Below the pieces are notes generated by a model, which saw only the letters and a program-made list of their open reading frames with translations, did no database searches and had not been told where the DNA came from. From Anisakis pegreffii (taxonomy: Eukaryota > Nematoda > Chromadorea > Rhabditida > Anisakidae): 64,000 bases of DNA. Positions 1 to 12,613 of this stretch are shown in pieces. A program made the translations under genes and the position numbers. The stretch is taken from positions 62,001 through 126,000 of the forward strand of contig JAPYMA010001215.1 of the NCBI GenBank assembly GCA_035041965.1, written 5' to 3'. Within the stretch, counting starts at the first letter, position 1, and each line of letters starts with the position of its first letter.

Positions 1-3000
1 CGGCGCCAGTCGTGTGACAAATTTTCGCTACCAGCCAGTGGCCCTACAACGATCGTATTCTCCGTCATCTTGGAGCATGGTTGTTCAGTCGTTACCGTAA
101 TCCTCGTTCTTTGCTATGACGAAAGCAACAAAACGTATGAGACAGCAGACATTTCGTTCGTTATATAATACATCACATAACTTTAATGACTGACATCATT
201 CTTCTATCGAAATTTCATCCGTTCGTTCCAATATGCCAGTTTTCGTTAGCACTGCTTATTTCATAGCAATCAGTTCAACATCATTCTCTTCACTGAATTC
301 ATTTTTTTGAGTATGTCTACGCTTTTTTTCACCTAAAATTCATCCATTCCAACTAGTTATTACTGCCTCCAGTTAGGTAACTCACCTCAAAATAAGATTT
401 CAACTTCACTGCACACGCAAATGTGCTGTCAATTCATGTCACATATCGATTCACAATTAATCGCTAGGATAATTCAGCAAAGTGTTTTACCGTTTTCATA
501 TATGTCAAGAAATTCGCATGAAGAAACTCCATCTCCAGACTTTAACGTGGATGTAAACTTATCGTTGGGCAATTTTTGCAGAAGAAAATGTCGTGAGAGC
601 CGATTGAAGAATGCATTCGCCATCCACCGTTCAAGCTTTTTAGCTCGTTAATCCTTTGATCATCCAATTTTGAATTGTTTCGTTTAGTACTTTCATGATT
701 TTGACCATTAGTAAGATTGCATAATCATTCAGAAACAATTTTTTAAACGGATATTGCTGCCCAGTTCTCGTAGCAGTTGCATGAAACAATGCAACTGTGC
801 TAAATGAAATACGCCGAGATTCTCAGCACTTTACTTCTCGATTATTAGAATGAAATCATTGAAATTCATCAGGAATTAACTGGAAATAAATATATTCCAA
901 GGAATTATCTTCTGATGCGTTTAATCCTTTTCGGGTCGTTTGTTCCCGTTGTGGCGGCATCATTCTGCTGCTTGTGAGTCAAAATTTCACGCTGCAGCTA
1001 GCAATATGACTGATTGCAGCTCAACATGCCAGACTCAGGCTCTTCGATGACATTAACTGACAATTCGGTCGGCCATAACATCTTTATCGTAACTATCAGG
1101 CTACGATTCGACTTTTTGCAATAGTTTTTTTCCTTATTGAATGTTTTCGTTGATAATTTTTTACGTCCGAACATATCAGACATGCTTTTCACTAGAGAAT
1201 GATCAAGAAGATTTGCGACTCATTGGAGAGCATCTTTCCTTATGTTTCATGTTCACTCGTATTCGTTCCATAGTGAGGTTTGTCGGTTCTGATCACCTTC
1301 GTTTGATATTATGATTTGAAGAGTATTATTACAGGAATATCCATGACGGACAATGAAATCAGTGTGCGATTCATCTCTTAACACCAAATTCACCACAGGA
1401 ATCGTGTGCGTTACCCAGAGGACACTGACGTGAGACTGCTGTAACATGGAAGTTCAAGTTGTATTTTCATTTTTCCTACAGATTTTATGAAACTTTTTAA
1501 TCGGTTCCTCTTCCCATTAAAATGGAGTGTTTACACCCGAGATTATCTTCACCACGCACAATGCAAGAAGATATTTATTCCTGTCGAGGAAACTAATGGT
1601 ATACGGCCGATGAATTTGACGAACGATGAAAGTGATTCGTTTTTGTGTTTGCACTGCTCACCCGGGCCTGTTTCATTTGCTTAATTTAGTTTCGAATGAA
1701 ATTTGTCTAACGAGCGCAATCCTAAGCCAAAAACTTGAATTTGCATGTAAACGAGTTCCAAATGTAATAATCACACGTTACAAGTCCAGCCTCGAATCCC
1801 CGTCAAGCAAACTTTTTGCTTGAATCTTAATGATCGAACCACAAAATTGAGAGCAGCTATCTTTGCGTACATAGTTTGTCTATGTATTGTATGATTATAC
1901 ATTCGATTCGCTTCTTGTCCTTGTTCCACTACGTACTATTATTTCCAGTAAAGAATGATATAAAATTTAGTCTCAGTACAGCGATTAAGGAAATGCAGTC
2001 GTCATTCCTGCTGTGCTGCTTTGAACTGGATCAGTGTTTTTGATCTCGCTGTGTTCAAATCGATTGATGAGTGTGTCATCGAGTTGATGGTCCAAATCTC
2101 AATTATCACTCGTCTGCGAGCTACCGTAATCATCTTCATTGTCTCGATGTAATTCTTTTCTCATCAACTATTTTCTTAATTTTATTGCACCTTTATTTCG
2201 TAGTCGTCAGCAAAGCACTGCAAATCACTATTCATTTGTTGAATTTTTCGGTTCCTCAGCTTGCATTATACAAGCCTTACCTTCTCACATGCTCAGGAGA
2301 TATTATCATCGCCCCAATATATCAACATATGGACGAACCTTGGCACGACAGGATAGTTTAGTTTTGTATTGTATTCGTACCCCATCGGATACTTCAACAT
2401 ATTACTTACTGGCACAACTTTACTCATACTCCATTCAACTGAAGTATCTTGTTTTCCTTCGTTTCTGGTGATATAATAGTAATCCACCGGATTTCGGTTT
2501 TGATACATATTCCTTTGGTAATTGCTTAAATTCGTAATTGTGAAAGTGGATTCCGTCAAATTCCGAACAAATCAATTCTTTGTTCGTTTTCCATCACTAA
2601 CAATTGGTGTTGTATCAGCCGAGATTAGCTAATGAAGTGATGATCAGAGTGTATCATTTCAAGATTTAGACGTTATTTCAAAAACGATTGCGTGTTGCAG
2701 TTGTTGTGTTTCGATATTATATCCAGCAGCCTCAAAAATTTCACTTTTTCCAATAGAAGCGATTATCAAAGAAATGAATGAAAGCTGTCATTGGAACGAT
2801 GTATTGATTCTCGATTGCCGTTTGGTCCTTTCTCATGTATTTGCTTGGTTACCATAATCCGTAGACATTGATTTTGATTAACTCACTATAAACTTGAGAG
2901 TGTTCAAAGGATTTCTTGGATGGGATTGATGGGAAGAATTTCATTCAGAGCCTTTTATCTTTCGATTTTATACGGTAGAATTCTAGAATACGTTTCAAAT

Positions 3001-6000
3001 CACCGTAATCTGCTGATTGTGAGTACGGTTTCAAATTTGTGAAGTGCTGGTGAGCGTTACTGGACATGATTTCCTGAGAATAAAATGCCGCAAAACTTCC
3101 GCTGTAGATATATCGTTGTATGGCTTCAAAATTTCCGGTTAGCGTAAATTTGGTTGATGAATTTGACGGTTGCGGTAACTTGGAAAAGACTTTCTTTGCA
3201 TAGGATAAAAACTCAGATTTTCGAATGATACACAAAGCAGTGAGATCAAATCAAATCGAACGAATTCGCGCACCAGACGGTTTCAGCGATGCATGACTTG
3301 GGCAGTCATAAGGTCGTGTTTGATGGCATCTCATATTTCAAAACAATGTGCTTCATGCCGACATCATAAGGTCATCATCTTCATCATGATCCACTTTACT
3401 ATCCATCTTCAGATGCCATCTATCTGAGAGTGTAATAAGTTTATTTATGCGGTATATTCTTTGCTCTCGAATCGTTAATCTCTAAATTTGTCTATCACTA
3501 AGCATAAGCGCATAAGAAGTTGATGCATACAAACGCACACACACACCACCATAAACGCACCCTATCCATATCTGAATGGCGATAAATTGCTCGATGAGTG
3601 AAAATTGCCATTAAACCGGCTCTAATACGCCTCCACTGTTTGCATAACGGCTCCTAATACAGCAGCGTCGCGCAAATCCTCAATCATGTTAACGTATACT
3701 GTATCCATCTATCCATCGGATTGCATACGAACGAATGAATCGCTCACCCATTCATCAAACAAGTTGTTTGTTTGTGTTCAAGTGCCTAAATTTATTCTTT
3801 CGTGGACGACTCATTTTGACTTACAGTTAGATCTAATACACGTTTGTGCATCAACGTTCTAGTGCTCATTATTATCATATTGGTTTCAGGTATTTGTGAA
3901 TACTGAGCATATTGCAAATCACCGAAGTGGTTGCAAATCAATTATTGCGTTGCCAAAAAAACTAATCCTCGCTCCTCAAAATGATCGGAAAATTGAACAA
4001 ATAAGATGAAACTTTGAGAATATCCAGCCTTATCTAGACGTCAGCCTTTAGCTCGCGTGATGTGTTTTCTACTTCTTAGTGCTTTCGGCTCTTCTGCTTA
4101 TATCGGTGGAATGATCAAGTGCTCTATGAGCGAATCAACCTATCAGTTTTGTATTTGAATGCGTATGTTCGTAATTCAACTCAGCCGAAATGCCCGATAA
4201 AGCCGAATTTTATCACACCGAATATACTATCAACACTTCATATGAAACATGTACAGTTCACACGCAGTCACTTATTTTCACAGTCCATCAACAAAATACC
4301 GACGACGTTTGCATTCTTTCGTGTGTCGTTCGCTTGAATGACTGACTGATATGTTTCCGGTTTTTATGAAGATAATAGTTGAGATTTTTTGATTTGAGAA
4401 TTTGTAAAATATAAAAGTCATTTGCTTTTGATGTGTTCTGACCAACAATGCGATGCCATCAACTTGGGAATCATATAGAATATGAGTGCGATTAAAACGT
4501 TACTCATACGAACACAATCCAATAAACATGTGCGTTTGAGATGTGCTATGGAATAAATGAAGCAAACAACGAGTAACGAACGCATTGCGAATGTTTGTTG
4601 TCATAACCGGAAGTTATGAGCTGCTTACATGAGAGCAGAACGTTTAAGCGCATACAGACTGAATGGAAACGCTACGGCATGAAGCTGATTGATGTGTTGA
4701 TTCAAGATTCACCTCAATAGAAATGTTGAAAGATTGCCGCACTATTCCATAAAAGTGCCATATCTCTTCTGAATGCAAACCAATAAACAATCCGTTTTGT
4801 TTGTACTGCCAACCAAAATCACTCAAACAATCTTTTGACGATTCTTCAAGGTATGCGACGAGTATGTGCTGTAACCGCATTACGTTTAACTTCTATTATC
4901 AGTCACGTTTTCATTTTCATTTCATTTCAAACTCCTTTTTCGTTTCAGCTATAATTATTCATTTGGTTTTCCATCCACTTACTTTCGTTCACTCCTCTGA
5001 CGACAGTTCATTTAGAGTACTGCTCAATTTATCCTGATAGTTCAGCTTTGCGCAATCGGCTAGTATTCCCTCAGCAGCCCTAAGCAATAATTTGCATCAA
5101 TAGAAATGCAGCAAGCAACAGGAATTGTCAATTTGATTTTGTATAATTACTGAGCAATTCGGTTGGTCACGATCAAAAGTTCAGTTTCATTTAGGTTCAA
5201 AGGTTCAGTTGTTTAAAATTCATGTTATTCAAGTTGCAGTTGTCCGTATCTATTCAATGCATTCACACAATGATGTTCATTATTAGTGTTCCCTGAGTTA
5301 GTCAATGATTTTTCATGATTAGCTCTTATTGATGCTTTCCATTCTGTGAAGTGCTTCAGTGTCTTGCGAACACATGAACCACTGATCTGCCTGTTGAACC
5401 TCGCCAAATAAGTCTCTGTGCAATCAGCATTATTGAGTGCGACATCCCTAGTCAAACACTTCGCAATATCGCTCGATCAAGTGTTTTGATGAGCAGTGAA
5501 TCTCTCGTCATCTTCATCAATCTTATATTGAATTCCTCTCCAACCATTATCATTCGAAAGTTTTTCTCTTAAGCGTTCCAAATTTCAGCTCCTCATACAG
5601 GATAATCGAATCGTATTTCACCCTGTAAAGTACTCATTCAATTATTAAAGAGTAATTAATGAAATGGGCAGTTGCTAAAACATCAGGAATGCACATGTTC
5701 AGCTGCTTTGTGGAGTATTTTTGGGTAGTACAAGCAGCACCTTAATTAAAAATTGAAGATGATATCTTGAAGAATTCGGATGTTGAAACATAATGGTAAT
5801 CAGATATAAGAGTAAAAATAAGTTTTTCTGCTAATTCGGTTGGTCAATGAGTTTGGACGGTTTTCAGCATTAAGCGGTATGAATTAAACGCAAAGTTGCG
5901 ATCAGAAAGAAATGGTTTGACGATTGCTCTCGAGCGATACCAATCGAATATAAACAAATATATTCACAGAAAGAAGCGTTTCGATGTAACTCTGTTGATT

Positions 6001-8966
6001 AGCGGTATTCTTTGATGCGATTCGATGATCGTTATGCGCATTATGCACCACATTCGAACTCGTGTGGAACACTTCGATAAGTTTTCGATCGTATCCAGTA
6101 TTATAATCTGTCTTGTGAAGACCTAGTGCAATACGCTTCTCTGAAGTTTCTTTCAAAATATGGTTATCTTCGGCTGAGATGAGCAGCTTATTGAGCATAT
6201 TCCGGGTTTCGTTAACTTCATTTTCCATTCAGCATCTTTTGAAAACTGTATGTCAATTGCGCTGTGCAAACACAGGAGTTTTCACTGTGTGATGAACCAA
6301 AATGAATATTTCTATAGAGTTGCTTAGTGGAAGGTTTGTGTTCATAAAGTACCGTAATTGAAGAGCTTGAGATCAACGATCATTGATGTAATGCGTGTGA
6401 GTTGAACGAATCATTCGTTAATGTATCAAGTGAATGATGGCTGTATCGCAAATTGTTGATCGAGATTAGTTCAAGCAATAAAAAACGGCTTTATCGAAGC
6501 TATAAAGACCCTACAAATCACTTATATAATAAAGGATTATAACACATTCAAAGGATATCAATAATAAAGATCATCTTACTTAATCACAATGGGTGGTAAT
6601 ATGTTGAGTTATTGAAGCATTAGCATAGTGCCGACTCGAAGCGATTTGTTTATTTGATAATTGTTATGATAATTTATTAGTGATGATATTATCTATCGCA
6701 AACACACGTGTTACAGACACATAACCTTCTTTGTTATCGCCGATCCTTCTGATACATCTCCATTGTTTGGACACTTCTTAATATGCTTAATTCAGTCATC
6801 ACATTGATTCTTCACTTTTTTCACCATATTATCCACACATTTTGTGCCCCCTTTGTACTAAGATGCTCCCACCTCTGTGATCAAATTTTCTTTATTTTCT
6901 CGTCAAGAAATCAAATGCTACTTCTATGATTGCCAATTATTTCGGCTATCGTTCATACGGAAGTCGTTTCACAGCTTTTCAGTAGAATATTTATCATAGA
7001 CTAACATCGCATATTGCGAGAATATTTGATGCAAAAGCAGATAACTGCGTTTATGATACAGTGTGGCGAGAATGGAAACAATTTTTTCGCAGTGCTTTAC
7101 AATTATTGATTCGTTTCCTGATGCCAATCGTAGGTGGTTTATACCTACAATTCATATATGAGGCTGTTGTTCCAAAATTGGTGCGATGCGATAACTTTGC
7201 TACGATGACGCTGGATGATTGTAGAATTTGGGAGCATTTTCCTATCAGCTTTGGAGTTGTGACACTTTCGAATCACAATTGGGAAGATTAATCGACATCT
7301 GGTCTCTCTTATGCTCTTGCATGCTCTGTTTCGTTCATTTCGTGCTCTGTCGAGAGTGTTCATCGTCGATGTGTTCAGAGCATTTGCAGATCCGTGAAAT
7401 TTGTTGGCCATTTCGTTGAAACTGGCCATTGCTCGATAATTTCCGAGTCATAACGAACACTGATTTCTGAATCATAACGAACACTGATTTCTCAATCATT
7501 CATCCATCCACTCTCAAACTTATTTGCCCATGCAATCATCTAGCTTCCAACTCCTGAGCATTTCTGCTAGGCTGTTGCAGCAATTTGGTCAAACAATGAT
7601 GGATAACTCGAAGCATGAATTATCCTGAACGTTTTCACGATTAATTCTGATGTAGAAAGAATCTGTCATTGATATTAAAATGTGTCAATTGAGCAATGTA
7701 ATAGATACCATTTACTTTGTCCAATGATTAAAAGCTGCGGTAAGCGTCTCTTGCTTGTGATACTTATGAATTCAACCGAAGTGTTCTTCAGTGTAGAAGA
7801 ACGTGAATGTCAATAAACGCAGACAGATAGATCTAACAAAACATATACGTATATTTTTATAAACTATAAAATGTGAAGCATTAAGAGGTGTGGTTGAAGT
7901 GATGTTGTGTACAGAGTGCAGCACTGGGAGGAGGAGGAAGAGGAGGGGCCTGCGAGCACCTTTGAGCGAAACGGACCAATCGAATGCGGTGCTTCTGCTA
8001 CGGTTGTTTAATGGCGTTGCGTTAATGGCTGAAGAAGTTCGATTTATGCATGCTTTTCATATATGTACAGATGCGTTCGACCTGTTATTACTACTATCAT
8101 CAAATTTGCCCCTCAATACCCTTCTCAACTACTAACTGATAACTTCCACTAACAATGAATCTCGATCAGCTCAATCAGTGATTCTCAATCAGCGATTGTT
8201 TGTTCCCTTTCAGTATCGACTAGAAGGTTACAGTAAGTTTGCCACTTTCTGTTTCAGAGCGATTTGGTGAAATTTTATTTGTTCAATGTTACCCATTAGA
8301 TAAGTTTTGATATGTTTCAAGACACCTGCTAATATTTCGTTTCATCATCCTGAACCAATTTCATTTGTCTCATCACAAACTATCACAGTTCATTTGCATA
8401 ATTTACCGTTCAATCCGAATCAATAAAGAACAATCTATGCTTACTAAATCATGGATTACTTCAAGTTCAATGCTTCAAAATTCCAAATTGTTCGTTGCTC
8501 AAAGTGATTGACTCTCTTAGTATCCGTTATTTCATTTATAACCACCCAATTTCGCGACATTCCCTACTTCCAATGATGCTATGTTTTGACATTCAACAGA
8601 GTCACTATCATTGGTGTGTCACTTTACTTTTGATATTTGCATTATCAAGCTGACAGTCATACCAAGAACTTATCCAGCTAGTTTTTGTACCATTCATTTG
8701 TATGTTTGGAAAGCATTTTTCTGTGTTGTTTGAGACCGGTCGGTGTCTTCTGTCTTGAGTCTTCTATGACATTTGTTCGAATCTCATCATAGTTACCTAT
8801 TTGTCGCAAATGGGGAGTTTTATACCCAATTACAGCCCTTTCTCAGGTCTCTACTTTGCAGTGAACGCTTCTTTTTAAGCTTTATTTGTCCAATCTGACA
8901 TCTCAGATGCATTGGATAAGCAAAGGCATCTTTAACGAATTATAGTTCAGCCACTGGACAGTCTAT
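1..8966. other. Gene-poor region, left flank
   Basis: I find no exon chain, no recognisable protein family, no tRNA and no rRNA here. Open frames are all under about 110 codons, occur on both strands equally and do not join through good splice sites. Small features inside are a 24-base direct repeat near 7447-7495, a purine tract near 7926-7949 and isolated TTTCAG-like acceptors (for example near 3890 and 8257). It lies upstream of the Odd-skipped gene, so long-range regulatory DNA is a reasonable inference, but nothing in the sequence proves it. Confidence 0.5.
7447..7495. repeat. Short direct repeat, two units
   Basis: Two adjacent copies of a unit of about 24 bases containing ATAACGAACACTGATTTCT lie head to tail, the second slightly diverged at its end. 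No gene overlaps it. It looks like a local slippage duplication. Confidence 0.6.
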
Positions 8967-8994
8967 ATGGCGGAAGACGATGTCAATTTTAAAA
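8967..8994 (+). other. Possible short first coding exon
   Basis: An ATG followed by nine codons (MAEDDVNFK) runs directly into a strong splice donor, GTAAGT, in phase 1. No downstream exon with a matching acceptor and phase could be identified with confidence, so this may be chance. If real it would be a first exon of an unknown gene or an alternative start of a downstream gene. Confidence 0.15.
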
Positions 8995-11927
8995 GTAAGT
9001 TTTATGGAGACCATTGCATAATCTCATCAGTTAAACAATTAATTGTTTTGCTTCTAGGCACCATGTGTTGCTATGCGTAACAGGAGAAGATTCTTTCCAG
9101 GGGGGGGGGGACGATTGCAAATATAACCAGATAAAAGTGAACATTCATGTCATTTAGTGCAACAACTTTGTTCATTGATCAACTTTGCTTTTTGCTCACC
9201 TGCCGATGAGCAAAATTATTATAGTACAGTTGCGATTGTCATTGCAATATTGCGCAGGATCCGATGAACTCATTCTATAGAATAAAGTTAGCTGAATTAT
9301 TAGTACATTGAATACTACTGTTTGTTCAAAGCACGAGATTTGATTGCTTTTCGATCAAGCTTATTCGTGTATCCCGATCCGAACAGTACGTTTATCATGC
9401 CCTACTGATTCAACCAATTATGAAGCCAGCTAATTTATGACCAAAAGAGGGTCTTAGTTCGATTTGTAGATGTGTGCGCGATAATCTTGGACACTTTTGA
9501 GAGGTTTGATCACCTAATAAATGGCTGTCTTTCAAAGGCGAAATCTTTTCGGAACGTTTCACTTCACTATTGAATTGTATGTGTTTTAGCAATTGCTATG
9601 AGACGCTGTTCATGTATGATGCAAAACTCAGAATGCATTTTCATTCATTCCCAATCAAAATTGCTATAGACGGTGGAGTGCATCGCAAAAATCAATTTGT
9701 ATGCGTTTTTTATTCGTCGTTAAAATCTCTAAGGGTTTCTTTTTCAACTCATTAATGGCTTCTTATCAGTGATGCGTGACACATACTTCAGTGGATGTCA
9801 TATTTCGACTCGATGATATGCGCACGGCACTTGCTGCTACTGGAATCAAATTTACCGTAACGTGTTTGTCTGAAAGATTCCGTTGGCTATGTCCGTTCAG
9901 TCCAGTCTAGACCAATGACTAGTAATCGGTGCATGTGAATTTTGTCGAAACTTAGCGCCCTAATACTGTTCTACATGTTATAAATGTAACGTTTATAACG
10001 AGTAGAGAGACAGCTACAATGTCGTGCACATTCACATCGGATGGTTTGCAAAATCAGTCACTTACGCCACACAATAATACGATTTAGTGCAATTCAAACG
10101 AACTTCTCTATCGGGAAATCACTGTTATAAGGAATGAAGAATACATCTTGCATAAATTTACCTTGAAATATGGCACTAAAACGGCTCGTGTAATTGAGCT
10201 AGATTGCTTGAGAGGCGAGTATAGCAGTGTGTTGAGGTTGTTTGTTGAATGAATGTAGCAGAATAGTTGATGAATTCATAAAAGGAGCACACAGCATTTA
10301 TTGTTGTTGTTTTCATAAGCACCACTAATATGAGCCGTAATAATTTGAAAGTTCTAAGGGACAGCCGAAATGGTTTTATCAACAGATTAGTACTGTTGTC
10401 GGTATTGCTTTTCATGTATGTGATATTGTGAAATCAGAAGCTGTTTAATATGTGAAAGTTTTTTGTTATCAGCTAACATCGGTAAGCCCATTAGAGCACC
10501 ACATCAAAGGCGCCGACCGTGATTGCTTCCTTTCATTTCTTAGTGTCGCTTCTTTCCAACCATTATTATATTGCAACCACCCATTCAAACTCTTATCAAT
10601 TTCCTATTTTTTCTCCTCATCAAACACACTGTGTGTTTTCGAAAATTCGTAATGAATTTTCAATATGTGCTTGAATTTTGGCTCGTCACGAATTACATTC
10701 TGATGTGCTTACATCAGTTTATGGGATATCCTGTGTACTATATAGAGCGTATTTATTATACGCCTTTTTTTCACTTTTATCATATTACAAGTGTTTACTA
10801 GTGTTAATCATGTGCCACTCCACTTCATCGCATTCCCGGCCGAGGGACTCATTTAGTGAGCTTTTGTGACTGGATGGAACTATCGATTCCCTTAAGAAGT
10901 TATTGATGACACTGTTTATGCCGTTTTCCTTGTTCTCGGCTGCGTTAGTTGACTCCGGAGTGCTAACAAGAATAAGAAATAGAGGGCCTCAAAATGTATG
11001 TATGTCATCCGAATTCGTTAAGCTCTAACTTATCTCTTACCAATGAAGCTTGAGAGAAGTGCATTCCAGCGAGTAATTTGCTGGAAATCTCCTTGAAATG
11101 AGATGGAATTTCTTTGTTCATAAAATCGAATCAGCAGCCGTAACACAACATTCCTGCAAAGAATGTGAAGTATGCTAACGCTCCACAGTGATACGCCAAT
11201 TCGATCAATATCTTAGTTATTGTCATTATCGTTTTCTTACAGTTTCGCTTGTATTTGCAGTGGTGCTTCTCGATAATAACTGAGACACATCTGAAATAAT
11301 TACAAGTTTGGTTAACGAAACAATATTAGCTGATGAACACTGTGTTCCCAATAATTTAGCACTACCTCAACAGTTCTAAAATGCTTCCACAGATTTTTGA
11401 GCCGACATAAATAAGAACCACAAAAATTTGCATTGTATGACTAACGAGAGTCGTCGGTATCGTTCCCTTGATTACAAAGTGATGAAGCATCAATTTAAAA
11501 ATATGGTAGCGAAGCTTGTTTTTTGCGTGAGACGGGCAAACGGAATGCCGATTGCATAGAATGTAATCACGTCTCGTCGCTGATTGCAAATAACATGTGA
11601 TAAAATTTATCACAAGGTGGGATGGTATGTCGGTTGATGGTAATGACATTAATTTTCAATAAACGCAAATAAGACAAACGTCAGCCGTGTGATGACGTTC
11701 AAGTGAAGCAAAAGTGAAGCAAAAGCTTGATGCTTGATGACGAATTGTAAATCAGAAAGGAATTTTAAAGAAGCATCACCAGGTCGAGGTCCATATAAGT
11801 GGGTGATTAAACTATTTGGGTAAATAGGGTACATATTGATACGATTACTGCACACATTTGGTATTGACATTGTGGGTGTATTCAAAGTATTATATCACAA
11901 AAAGCGTACATACATACACACACTGCG
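8995..11927. other. Gene-poor region
   Basis: No supported gene. An 11-base G run stands at 9100-9110 in otherwise AT-rich DNA. Open frames are short and lack splice-consistent partners on either strand. Confidence 0.45.
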
Positions 11928-12018
11928 ATGAATATGCGAGGAGGAATTCTTGTGCGAGAGTATTTTATCAGAAAGCATAAAGATGGATGGATGAGTTTTA
12001 ACGGTAGAATTGAAACAG
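11928..12018 (+). other. Possible coding exon upstream of the odd gene
   Basis: An ATG opens 30 codons beginning MNMRGGILVREYF and ends exactly at a strong donor, GTAAGT, in phase 1. It could be a 5' exon of the Odd-skipped gene or an unrelated gene. None of the acceptors before 12614 that I could see restores the frame of the odd coding sequence, so it would need an unseen intermediate exon. I give it low weight. Confidence 0.2.
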
Positions 12019-12613
12019 GTAAGTTAGGTTTGTTTATTCGTTTATTCATGCGGAGGTTCACTCAAAACTTTTTTGCTGTCGAATACTGTTTCGTTCGTTT
12101 TTGGATAGCGGTTGTTTTTGGTTTGATTGATTTGGATTGGACTCAAGCAGTTTGTATGAGTCACTTTCGAAGAATATCGAATGAGTGTCATCCAGCTCAC
12201 CAACACTTTTCGGGAGTTATTGAATAAATCCTTTGTTGATCTTCAAATGCCTGCAAATTCATGATCTTATCACATATTGCACCAGTAGCAATTCCAACAA
12301 TATTGAGTAGCTACCGTTATACGGATTTTGTTCGTTCAATCAACGTTTCGTTTATTGATCATTTTATGACATTCACGGAGATTGATTCAGTGACTATTAT
12401 CTTTTGCATTGGTAGCATCGTTGTACAGTCGTCAGTGATCAGAGATGTTGTGCTTTCTTGAACGTTTAACGACAAGATTTTCATCGATCGCTCGCATTCG
12501 CTCGATTGTTTGTGAATGAAAGTGTCAACACGCCATATTACAGAAACCATTGCATTAAAAAAATCGCTTCTTCATTTGGTTATTGCATCAGTGATCATCG
12601 GCATCGAATCTCT

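Noticed and set aside
7061..7291. 76-codon plus-strand frame starting MWREWKQFF
   Set aside because: No splice partners or family. Its apparent start is a non-ATG codon, and an overlapping minus-strand frame is longer. Treated as chance.
9100..9110. Run of 11 G (and a similar C run near 40173-40182)
   Set aside because: Isolated homopolymers without neighbouring G runs to make a quadruplex array. No further signal.
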